A stretch of 5,554 nt of DNA from assembly GCA_021790415.1 (NCBI GenBank), contig JAJYDZ010000146.1:1-5554 (forward strand), given 5' to 3'. Of this stretch, positions 1 to 5,554 are shown piece after piece; within the stretch, counting starts at the first letter, position 1; every line of letters starts with the position of its first letter. The notes under the pieces were generated by a model that searched no databases, was not told where the DNA came from, and saw nothing but the letters and a program-made list of their open reading frames with translations. This DNA is from Thermoplasmata archaeon. GTDB taxonomy: Archaea > Thermoplasmatota > Thermoplasmata > Thermoplasmatales > Thermoplasmataceae. The position numbers and the translations under genes were made by a program.

Positions 1-1
1 G

Positions 2-832
2 GTTGGCCCATCCGCTTCAGATACATTCACGCAAAGAAGTGAGAGGCTCAGCAACTTTATCTTTACAACAGGAATCCACCGATCTGCTAAGGCAGGGTCA
101 GGTTACAACTTTTTTGGCGTCAGGCAGTATAATGATTCAGATGATTTCAGACACGTGGCTTGGACTAAATACGGAATCCTAAATGGCGACGATCTATATG
201 TAAAGGAATGGGAGGAAGAAAGGCAGATTGACGTTTTGTTCCTATTGGATTACAGCAACGGAACAAACATTGGGGATAGCAATAGGAGATTATACGATAC
301 ATTTTTGGCCAGTGTTATAAACGCTTCATATATCATATTTAAAAATCGTGATGGTGTAGGATATCTACTTCACTCCAGTGTTCATGATATTTTTATTCCT
401 CCGGTGAAGTCTTCGAAAGTTGTGAATAAGCTTGAAAAAGCAGTTTCAGAGATAAGACCCGATGGAACATTCTCAGTTGCAAGTGCTACGCAATCCATAC
501 GTAAAAATTTGAGAAAGAATGCAATGATATTGACACTAATGTCCCCTCATTATGCGGTATTGGATAATGCATTAAAAGCAAAAGACGTAATTTCAGGAAG
601 ACAGCAATATAATTACATAATGGATCCAAGGGGATATTTTAACGAGCCTAGCAATGACGCCATAGTTGAACTTTCAGAAACGCTGTTTGCATCAGAAAGA
701 AGAAGGCTGGAGACTGTTGCCAAAGCTTATAATCATCTCGGTCTGAGAGTTCAGGTAACAAACGAAGATACAATATTATCTAAAATGATCGCAGATTATA
801 CTACAGGCAGAATGGCTAACAGAGGTGCATAA
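2..832 (+). CDS. DUF58 domain protein, 3' part (5' end outside window)
   Basis: The frame is open from base 2 to the TAA at 830-832, giving 276 visible residues with the N-terminus missing. The GTG at 155 lies inside the signature block and is not the start. Residues about 39-83 match the DUF58 hallmark: R41-x-Y, two aspartates (D47, D48), R50, W54, then L65-x-VKEWEEER and a beta strand ending in D83-Y-S85. That last piece is where a von Willebrand A-like domain places its DxSxS metal site, but here the third position is G87, so metal binding is doubtful. The C-terminal part (about 240-266) has the family's usual end, a GLRVQV strand followed by a helix. DUF58 proteins are commonly encoded beside MoxR AAA+ ATPases and membrane proteins and are thought to act in assembly or maturation of envelope or metal-binding complexes; no biochemical reaction is known. 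The next gene follows after 4 nt, so the two are probably co-transcribed. The family call is strong; the role is inferred from family context. Confidence 0.85.
   Translation, partial: VGPSASDTFTQRSERLSNFIFTTGIHRSAKAGSGYNFFGVRQYNDSDDFRHVAWTKYGILNGDDLYVKEWEEERQIDVLFLLDYSNGTNIGDSNRRLYDTFLASVINASYIIFKNRDGVGYLLHSSVHDIFIPPVKSSKVVNKLEKAVSEIRPDGTFSVASATQSIRKNLRKNAMILTLMSPHYAVLDNALKAKDVISGRQQYNYIMDPRGYFNEPSNDAIVELSETLFASERRRLETVAKAYNHLGLRVQVTNEDTILSKMIADYTTGRMANRGA
821..827 (+). promoter_or_regulatory. Shine-Dalgarno for membrane protein gene
   Basis: AGAGGTG sits in the last codons of the DUF58 gene and ends 9 nt before ATG 837. It resembles the archaeal GGAGGTG consensus and supports both the chosen start and translation from a shared operon mRNA. 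Confidence 0.55.
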
Positions 833-836
833 ATAG

Positions 837-1718
837 ATGAAGGGGCAAAGGCTGATTCAGATAATTTCAAATCTTCTAATCCTCTCTCCTGCAATTTACT
901 GCTTTTATTATGTTCAGATTAATATAACATTATATGTTTTGTATCCATTAAATTATCTAATATTTGCCATACCAATTATGAAGAATGCCATTCCAAAATA
1001 TGGTAAGCTGGTATACCCTATTAGTGTTTTAATAACCTTTGCCTACATATTCTTGAGTTTTATTCATTTGATTGTTATAGGCAATTACTTTATTCTCCAA
1101 TACTTCAACATACCATTAACAAATACGCATTATATTGAAACCCTACTTTTCACTTTTTTTACTTCTCTCCCATTCATATTCATCGTTGAAGGGGCTTTTT
1201 CACTTAAATTACAGAGAATATTAAGCTATCTGGTTATCAGTATGGCAGATCTTCTTGACATGGTTGTATCTATTCAGATAAATCCTCTTTTGGGAGGAAA
1301 TTTGATTACATCATTTACCTATGCTAATGCCTTGTTTGGCCTGAATCTATACACATTATTCTTCTTTGGATACGAGTTTATTAGTATTGTATTTCACGTA
1401 AGTTCCCTTTTCAACACCTATCTGGATATTGCATTCATTATATCCATATTAGGAGTCATTTCATATTTCTTCTTCGTTTCAGAGGGGAGGAAAAGGGTTC
1501 AGATGGATGGTATTGCATACGGATTCCTCTATGGTGGGATAATTACCGTCCTAATATCGTATATTATGGGTTATTTAAACGGCTCTTTTGAAGAATTAAT
1601 GGTCATCGCGGTCTCAATTCTCGTTGCGCTGATTTGGCTCAGGCGTTCAAACAAGCAAACAAAAATAAGTCTTAGCGAGATTCAGGGAGATGTCAGGGAA
1701 GACGCTAGCGGTGAATAA
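837..1718 (+). CDS. Polytopic membrane protein of unknown family, about 9 TM helices
   Basis: I do not recognise this 293-residue protein. Hydrophobic segments can be placed near residues 7-27, 30-48, 57-82, 101-120, 128-148, 168-190, 196-215, 225-245 and 252-267, making it almost entirely membrane-embedded. A short, charged, hydrophilic tail follows (about 268-293, starting RRSNKQ). No ATP-binding, redox-metal or transporter signature motif is visible. Aromatic residues are abundant, with runs such as FFFGYEF and YFFFV. The ATG at 837 is 4 nt after the DUF58 stop and has a plausible Shine-Dalgarno sequence at 821-827, so the two genes are almost certainly one transcription unit. DUF58 genes in MoxR-type loci are often accompanied by membrane proteins, so a partner role with the DUF58 protein at the membrane is a reasonable inference. 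A permease or a polymer-export component cannot be excluded. The 3' end overlaps the next gene by 29 nt. Confidence 0.8.
   Translation: MKGQRLIQIISNLLILSPAIYCFYYVQINITLYVLYPLNYLIFAIPIMKNAIPKYGKLVYPISVLITFAYIFLSFIHLIVIGNYFILQYFNIPLTNTHYIETLLFTFFTSLPFIFIVEGAFSLKLQRILSYLVISMADLLDMVVSIQINPLLGGNLITSFTYANALFGLNLYTLFFFGYEFISIVFHVSSLFNTYLDIAFIISILGVISYFFFVSEGRKRVQMDGIAYGFLYGGIITVLISYIMGYLNGSFEELMVIAVSILVALIWLRRSNKQTKISLSEIQGDVREDASGE
1684..1689 (+). promoter_or_regulatory. Purine-rich site abutting the amidohydrolase start
   Basis: AGGGAG directly abuts ATG 1690, closer than a normal Shine-Dalgarno spacing. An alternative in-frame start, GTG 1711, has AGGGA at 1695-1699 about 11 nt upstream. Neither arrangement is ideal. 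ATG 1690 is preferred because it supplies the short first beta strand (KTLAVNNALIL) usual in this family. Translational coupling to the overlapping upstream gene may make a strong site unnecessary. Confidence 0.35.
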
Positions 1719-2982
1719 TGCCCTCATTTTAGGTCGCAAGGGTATAAGCGCGGTCAGGAAAGGCAGTTTGCTTATTGAGAATGGATTAATAAAAAAAATT
1801 TCAGAAGAAGAGTTTGATGCCGATGAGATAATTAATGCAGAAAAAAACCTCTTGATACCCGGATTCATAAACACACATTCGCATGTAGCCATGTCCAGAT
1901 TTAAGGGGCTTCTGGACGATATGAAACTTTCCGAGTTCCTTGAAAGGACATTTAAGCTTGATTCTGAAAGAACGGATGAAGACATTTACAATTCTTCAAT
2001 AATGGGAATTTGTGAGATGATTGATTCCGGTATAACATCCTTTGCAGATCTATATTATTCAGAAGATATTATAGCAAGAGCAGTTGAAGACACCGGAATT
2101 AGGGGATTTCTCTCTTGGAACACTCTTGATAAAAAATATACAACACAAATGGGAGAACCGATTGATAATGCTGAGAATTTTATACGAAACTTTTCCAAAA
2201 AATCAGAATTAATTACACCATCAATAGGCGTTCAGGGAATCTACGTTGCATCCGATGACACATATATGCAGGCTTATGAAGTTTCAAAGAAATATGGTAC
2301 CATCATTCACACTCATCTTGCAGAAACCAGGGAAGAAGTGAATAATTGTGTGAAGGTAAATGGGAAGCGGCCCGTTGAAAAGCTTGAATCCATAGGTTTT
2401 CTTCATGAGAATCTTTTGGCAGCACATACAGTATGGCTAAACCTCTCAGAGATCAGGGCATTGGCAAAGAACAATGTGAGCGTTTCATGGAATTCGGTAA
2501 GTAATGAAAAACTTGGAGTTGGCGGTATCCCCCCGATTCCTGAAATGATGACACAGGGAGTGAATATTTCAATGGGAACTGATAGTAGCGGAAGCAACAA
2601 TTCACTTGACATGTTCTGTGTTATGAAAAATTCTGCATTATCTTTGAAGAATTCAAGATGGGATCCATCCATTCTCAATGCTGATGAACTCTTTCTAATG
2701 TCAACGAATAATGGATCTAAAGCGGTTCACAATAATTCAATTGGTTCAATTGGAGAGAATATGCTTGCTGATCTTGCGATTATAAATCTAGACCATTCTA
2801 ATATGTTCCCCACATCAACAGGAAACGCAGTTAATAATTTAATATACAGCGCTAATCCAGGAAATATTCAAACGGTAATCGTTAATGGAAAAATATTAAA
2901 ACAAGATTTTAAGTTTTCAGAAAATTTGGAAAAATTGAGACGCAATGCCATGCTGTATATAAGAGAGCATTTCCCCCTATGA
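1690..2982 (+). CDS. Amidohydrolase, MTA/SAH deaminase-like (ATZ/TRZ family)
   Basis: This complete 430-residue cytosolic enzyme has the usual length for methylthioadenosine/S-adenosylhomocysteine deaminases. The metal site of the TIM-barrel amidohydrolase fold is intact: H63-x-H65 in GFINTHSH, H209 with catalytic E212 in HTHLAET, H246 in AAHTVWL and D298 in GTDSSGSNNSLDM. The N-terminal and C-terminal strands (about 5-55 and 360-405, ending VIVNGKIL) form the small composite beta domain. Family members deaminate the adenine of MTA, SAH or 5'-deoxyadenosine to the inosine derivative; others act on guanine or triazines. By hand comparison with Thermotoga maritima TM0936 from memory, several substrate contacts differ: the histidine of the GPHSPY motif is Q182, both SAH-carboxylate arginines are missing (one is W143), and the SHNP histidine is W267. 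The deaminase class is therefore secure, but the substrate is not. It overlaps the membrane protein gene by 29 nt and is the last gene of the operon, with a convergent gene beyond. Confidence 0.88.
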   Translation: MSGKTLAVNNALILGRKGISAVRKGSLLIENGLIKKISEEEFDADEIINAEKNLLIPGFINTHSHVAMSRFKGLLDDMKLSEFLERTFKLDSERTDEDIYNSSIMGICEMIDSGITSFADLYYSEDIIARAVEDTGIRGFLSWNTLDKKYTTQMGEPIDNAENFIRNFSKKSELITPSIGVQGIYVASDDTYMQAYEVSKKYGTIIHTHLAETREEVNNCVKVNGKRPVEKLESIGFLHENLLAAHTVWLNLSEIRALAKNNVSVSWNSVSNEKLGVGGIPPIPEMMTQGVNISMGTDSSGSNNSLDMFCVMKNSALSLKNSRWDPSILNADELFLMSTNNGSKAVHNNSIGSIGENMLADLAIINLDHSNMFPTSTGNAVNNLIYSANPGNIQTVIVNGKILKQDFKFSENLEKLRRNAMLYIREHFPL

Positions 2983-3040
2983 TAAACACAAATAAGGATC
3001 AACTACTCCATTAAAATATTTTGAAAATTTATCTGTGAAT
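2983..3040. terminator. AT-rich convergent intergenic gap, probable terminator zone
   Basis: These 58 bp separate the stop of the amidohydrolase gene (+) from the stop of pheS (-). They contain the palindrome AAAATATTTT (3013-3022) and the overlapping inverted repeat ATTTT-G-AAAAT (3018-3028), which give short T-runs on both strands. Archaeal RNA polymerase terminates at T-tracts without needing a hairpin, so the gap could serve both converging transcripts. No strong T7-8 tract is present, so this rests mainly on position. Confidence 0.35.
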
Positions 3041-4531
3041 TTATGTCCTAATTTTGAAGTTTCTTAGCCAGTCTATGTCGCTTTCATAAAGTTGTCGCAA
3101 ATCATTAAGGCCATAGTATATAAGGGCAAGTCTCTCTAGTCCCATGCCCCAAGCCATAACCGGATACTTTATGCCCAGTGGTTTCAGGACTTCAGGCCTG
3201 AAGATACCGGACCCGCCTAATTCAACCTCTTTTCCATTTATCTTAACTATTACATCCATACTGGGTTCGGTGTATGGGTAGTAGGAGGGAGCAAGACGAA
3301 TATCTTTGAATCCCAGTTGCGCATAAAAATATTTCAGAAACCATTTCAGGGTCGCAAGAGATGTGTCCTTGGAATGTACAGCGCCTTCAATTTGATGGAA
3401 TTCAGCAAGATGTTTCCAGTCGACGCTCTCATGCCTGAATACTTTTTCAACGGAGAAATATCCGCCCTCTATATCCTTATATTTAGAAAGATATCTTATT
3501 GTGTTTGGCGTGGTATGAGTTCTCAAAACAAGTTTCTCCGATTCTTTCAAGCTCCATTCTACAGCATAACCTCTGTATCCCTTTATACCATTTTTCTGAA
3601 CATTACCAAACTTTTTAAAAAGCTTTTCTTCATCTTTTGAAAAGATAACTTTATGTTTTGTGGACAGATAAAACGTATCCTGCATATCTCTGGCAGGGTG
3701 ATCTTGAGGAATAAACAGTGAATCCATGTTCCATCCTGTTGACTCTATATAATTTCCGGACATTTCCATGAATCCCATTTCAAGAAAAATATCTCTTATT
3801 TCATTGATCAGGTACCTCAGAGGGTGCCTGCCAGCTCGATCAAAGTGCTTTCCCTGGAGGTTTAGATCATACTTCCTGAATTCTCTGTCTTTCCATGAAC
3901 CATCAATGAGAATCTGAGGCGTTAATTCGCCAATGCTTAATTTCATTGGAGCGGAGGCTGCATATTCCTTTCCCTTTTCTGTAATAGAAAGGTTCCATCT
4001 GGTCTTCTTCCTTGAATATATTACATCACCCCGTTTAACAAGATTTTCAAATAATCTTTCATACTGCTTATTAAGGGGTATACCAGAATCAATTAATTTT
4101 AAAACTTGTTTTCTCATATTAATTTCTTCAAGGAAGGTTGATCCTTTGCCCTTATCCCAGATTATTTTACCTTTTACAGGCGCAAAGCCAAACTTAGACG
4201 CCTGAGCAATGGCAATCCTAGCATTGGAATTCCCCATTATTTCCATAACTGAATCTATGGAAAGTTCTCCCCTATCTTTAACAAGTAGCAGTAAATTTTC
4301 TTCTGGAAATCCTTGCTCAAGATATTTTTTACCCTCTTCCCCAAGTTCATATTTTACTTCTTTTATTTCATCTAGGTCTACAAGACCCTTCATCTTGAGC
4401 CATGAAGATGCACTTCGTATCTCCTCCTCACTGAGACTAGATCCCCCACATTCCTCTAATGGTATTGGTTGTGAGTCCTTTCTTTCGTATAAGAAGTACA
4501 AAAGTTTTGCCTCATTATTACTTATTTCCAC
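3041..4531 (-). CDS. pheS: Phenylalanine--tRNA ligase alpha subunit
   Basis: This 496-residue protein is the catalytic alpha subunit of the cytosolic (alpha-beta)2 enzyme that charges tRNA-Phe with phenylalanine using ATP. Residues 1 to about 195 form the long N-terminal region of tandem winged-helix domains typical of archaeal and eukaryotic PheS and absent from the shorter bacterial form. The class II core follows: motif 1 region about 236-262; HPARDMQDTFYL (278-289); the RTHTTP block (337-342); motif 2 with R366 in VFRHESVDWKHLAEFHQ (364-380); the phenylalanine pocket SYYPYTEPS (416-424), where Y418 and Y420 occupy the positions of the bacterial stacking phenylalanines; and motif 3, MAWGMGLERLAL (459-470), with R467 and with A460 at the equivalent of E. 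coli A294. The start is GTG (4529-4531): no Shine-Dalgarno sequence precedes it, a TATA-like box lies about 27 nt upstream, and the upstream frame has no ATG. No pheT lies directly downstream, where the convergent deaminase-like gene ends. The protein appears full length with no missing catalytic element. Confidence 0.97.
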   Translation of the reverse strand: MEISNNEAKLLYFLYERKDSQPIPLEECGGSSLSEEEIRSASSWLKMKGLVDLDEIKEVKYELGEEGKKYLEQGFPEENLLLLVKDRGELSIDSVMEIMGNSNARIAIAQASKFGFAPVKGKIIWDKGKGSTFLEEINMRKQVLKLIDSGIPLNKQYERLFENLVKRGDVIYSRKKTRWNLSITEKGKEYAASAPMKLSIGELTPQILIDGSWKDREFRKYDLNLQGKHFDRAGRHPLRYLINEIRDIFLEMGFMEMSGNYIESTGWNMDSLFIPQDHPARDMQDTFYLSTKHKVIFSKDEEKLFKKFGNVQKNGIKGYRGYAVEWSLKESEKLVLRTHTTPNTIRYLSKYKDIEGGYFSVEKVFRHESVDWKHLAEFHQIEGAVHSKDTSLATLKWFLKYFYAQLGFKDIRLAPSYYPYTEPSMDVIVKINGKEVELGGSGIFRPEVLKPLGIKYPVMAWGMGLERLALIYYGLNDLRQLYESDIDWLRNFKIRT

Positions 4532-4553
4532 GGTCTGAAAGATAATATTTTGC

Positions 4554-4561
4554 TTTAAAAA
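4554..4561 (-). promoter_or_regulatory. TATA-like box for pheS (leaderless)
   Basis: On the minus strand this reads TTTTTAAA, centred about 27 nt before the first base of GTG 4531, with the purine-containing ATAAG just upstream at the BRE position. Archaeal TATA boxes sit about 26 nt before the transcription start, so transcription would begin at or next to the start codon. The lack of a Shine-Dalgarno sequence agrees with a leaderless mRNA. Confidence 0.55.
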
Positions 4562-4576
4562 CTTATGGAGTGGAAG

Positions 4577-4586
4577 GAGGTACCTC
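4577..4586. repeat. Perfect 10-bp palindrome upstream of pheS promoter
   Basis: GAGGTACCTC is its own reverse complement. It lies about 46-55 nt upstream of the pheS start and about 15 nt beyond the TATA-like box, so a dimeric regulator bound here could influence the pheS promoter. A related half-site, GTACC, recurs at 4601-4605 and pairs with GGTAC at 4579-4583. The function is not established. Confidence 0.35.
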
Positions 4587-4671
4587 GGGAATATTTGAAA
4601 GTACCAAGAATAATAGGCTGAAAAACTCCATTTTAAAAAGATATGGAATTTTAAGTTTTTATTTCCAATAT

Positions 4672-4697
4672 ATGTGTTGCATTAAGAGGCAACATGT
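4672..4697. repeat. Imperfect inverted repeat (hairpin) in divergent intergenic region
   Basis: TGTTGC (4675-4680) and GCAACA (4689-4694) are perfectly complementary around an 8-nt loop, ATTAAGAG. One A-T pair and two G-T pairs extend the stem outward to 4672 and 4697. It sits near the middle of the 272-bp region between pheS and the gene at 4804 and lacks a following T-tract, so it does not look like a bacterial-style terminator. It could be a protein-binding site or an RNA structure if the region is transcribed. Confidence 0.35.
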
Positions 4698-4774
4698 TCA
4701 TATTTATCTCAAGTAATGCTGAGGTATGGTTCTACGCTTTTAGTGTTTAGCTATCGTATTAAAGAAAACAAAGA

Positions 4775-4783
4775 TTTTTTAAG
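4775..4783 (+). promoter_or_regulatory. TATA-like box for the gene at 4804 (leaderless)
   Basis: TTTTTTAAG is centred about 25 nt before GTG 4804, with an A-rich, purine-containing stretch (AACAAAGA) just upstream. No Shine-Dalgarno sequence precedes the GTG. The spacing fits an archaeal promoter whose transcript begins at the start codon. The second AT-rich stretch at 4784-4794 is too close to the GTG to serve the same purpose. Confidence 0.5.
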
Positions 4784-4803
4784 TACATATATTACAGTTT
4801 AAT

Positions 4804-5554
4804 GTGCATATCATTTCACCCAAAAAAAAGATCCTATCGGCTGTTCTTATTTTTATTCTTGCATCAACTATGTTTTTATCCTACGACGATCAAAGTATTG
4901 TTTCATCAAATCATGAGCAGATAAATGCCGCTATTGTGACTTTCTATGGTCAGCATTTCATTTTCGTATACAATGAGTATGGAGAACCTGTTTCTGGGCT
5001 CACCGTGAAATTTCTCAATGGCAACCTCAATGTAACAAATAGCAATGGATATGCAGGTTTCACGATGTATTTAGGTGGAAGGCTTGGACCTATTGACTGG
5101 AACAACTTGATTTACAAAACCTCTTTTGGAGAGCATCACTTTAACCATGTTTGTGAAGTTCCATCTTCTAACTTTTATTTTTCAGGGCTTGTTGAATCGC
5201 CTAACAATAGTTTAGACCCAGCTATTATGCTTCATTCATTCGCAAATATACAAACTACAAAGAGCAATTTGGTTTCCTGTGCTTACTTATGCTGTTACAG
5301 AAGCAATGGAACAATTCAGGGAAACAATGCAATAGATAGTAAAGTACTGGACAAATATACCAATTTTACCACAATAGTTATTCCTATTTCAAGATATATG
5401 ACAGCGAAAGACAATTATGATTTCACCATAAGCGCCATAGGGTTGGTTAAAAGTTACCAAATAAGTAGTACAGAAGTTAATAATATTACCAGTTCTCAAA
5501 GCAGGCCATACACAATGATCTGGGAAGTCTTATTCCAGATTGCCTTTATAATAT
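4804..5554 (+). CDS. Signal-anchored extracellular protein, 5' part (3' end outside window)
   Basis: The frame runs open from GTG 4804 to the right edge, giving 250 residues with no stop; an in-frame TAA at 4780-4782 excludes any longer start. The N-terminus is a classic secretion or membrane anchor, KKK at 7-9 followed by a hydrophobic stretch about 10-26. Residues about 45-92 look like an Ig-like/carboxypeptidase-regulatory-like fold: VYNEYGEPVSGLTVKF, then VTNSNGYAGFTMYL. This G-x-P-V...T-N-S-x-G-x-A pattern is usual in surface proteins. The following region carries sequons at N76, N134, N168, N187 and N227, consistent with an externally glycosylated domain, and cysteines at C117, C159, C163 and C164. 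A new hydrophobic segment starts near residue 239 (IWEVLFQIAFII), so the protein probably has at least two membrane segments flanking the outer domain. An ABC-2-like permease with a large outer loop or a membrane-anchored surface protein are both possible. I do not recognise the family. The ATG at 4870 would cut into the signal segment and is unlikely to be the start. Confidence 0.75.
   Translation, partial: MHIISPKKKILSAVLIFILASTMFLSYDDQSIVSSNHEQINAAIVTFYGQHFIFVYNEYGEPVSGLTVKFLNGNLNVTNSNGYAGFTMYLGGRLGPIDWNNLIYKTSFGEHHFNHVCEVPSSNFYFSGLVESPNNSLDPAIMLHSFANIQTTKSNLVSCAYLCCYRSNGTIQGNNAIDSKVLDKYTNFTTIVIPISRYMTAKDNYDFTISAIGLVKSYQISSTEVNNITSSQSRPYTMIWEVLFQIAFII

Noticed and set aside
155..832. A 225-residue gene starting at GTG 155
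   Set aside because: The same frame is open to base 2, and the DUF58 hallmark residues R41, Y43, D47, D48 and R50 (numbered from base 2) lie upstream of this GTG, so it is an internal codon.
133..871. Near-identical 19-mers at 133-151 and 853-871 (17 of 19 bases match)
   Set aside because: They fall inside coding sequence in different reading frames and encode unrelated residues. A single imperfect pair in AT-rich DNA is compatible with chance.
1647..1985. Minus-strand open frame of 112 codons
   Set aside because: It lies opposite the end of the membrane protein gene and the start of the amidohydrolase gene, both well supported. Its serine-rich composition is typical of an antisense shadow.
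2403..2678. Minus-strand open frame of 91 codons
   Set aside because: It is antisense to the catalytic region of the amidohydrolase and shows no domain signature of its own.
3317..4538. Three plus-strand open frames (3317-3640, 3933-4205, 4209-4538)
   Set aside because: All are antisense to pheS, whose motifs are conserved throughout. None has a recognisable motif or ribosome-binding site.
4627..4647. Short inverted repeat TCCAT/ATGGA
   Set aside because: With only 5 bp per arm and an AT-rich loop, it is too weak to separate from background.
4802..4927. ATG 4802 as the start of the right-hand gene
   Set aside because: That frame stops after about 40 codons, whereas GTG 4804 opens a frame of at least 250 codons with a clear signal segment.

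Overview
The window looks like chromosomal DNA from an archaeon, most likely a member of the Thermoplasmata (Thermoplasma/Ferroplasma/Cuniculiplasma-like). This is an inference from four things: an archaeal-type phenylalanyl-tRNA synthetase alpha subunit with long winged-helix N-terminal domains; AT-rich DNA with AGG/AGA arginine and ATA isoleucine codons; two genes with TATA-like boxes about 25-27 nt before a GTG start and no Shine-Dalgarno sequence, as in leaderless transcripts; and a secreted protein rich in N-glycosylation sequons. The exact genus cannot be read from the sequence.

Left part (1-2982, + strand): a tightly packed operon. It opens with the 3' part of a DUF58 gene whose reading frame runs off the left edge, so the GTG at 155 is not its real start. 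Four bases later comes a roughly nine-helix integral membrane protein of unknown family. The third gene overlaps it by 29 nt and encodes an amidohydrolase of the ATZ/TRZ, methylthioadenosine/S-adenosylhomocysteine deaminase type. DUF58 plus a membrane protein suggests a MoxR-DUF58 locus whose ATPase gene may lie to the left of the window. The deaminase is probably a co-transcribed metabolic passenger. Its catalytic metal site is intact, but several residues that recognise the nucleoside and the SAH carboxylate in a characterised relative appear to be replaced.

Middle (2983-3040): a 58-bp AT-rich gap between convergent genes, probably holding terminators for both. The - strand gene (3041-4531) is a complete pheS. 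It stands alone: no pheT lies directly downstream of it.

Right part (4532-5554): a 272-bp divergent intergenic region with a TATA-like box for each flanking gene, a perfect 10-bp palindrome just upstream of the pheS promoter and an imperfect hairpin in the middle. The + strand gene that follows starts at GTG 4804 and is cut by the right edge. It encodes a signal-anchored extracellular protein with an Ig-like/carboxypeptidase-regulatory-like segment, five N-glycosylation sequons and four cysteines; another hydrophobic segment begins where the window ends.

There are no tRNA or rRNA genes, CRISPR arrays, recognisable insertion sequences or clear defence genes. The most useful leads are the altered substrate pocket of the deaminase-like enzyme and the truncated extracellular protein at the right edge.
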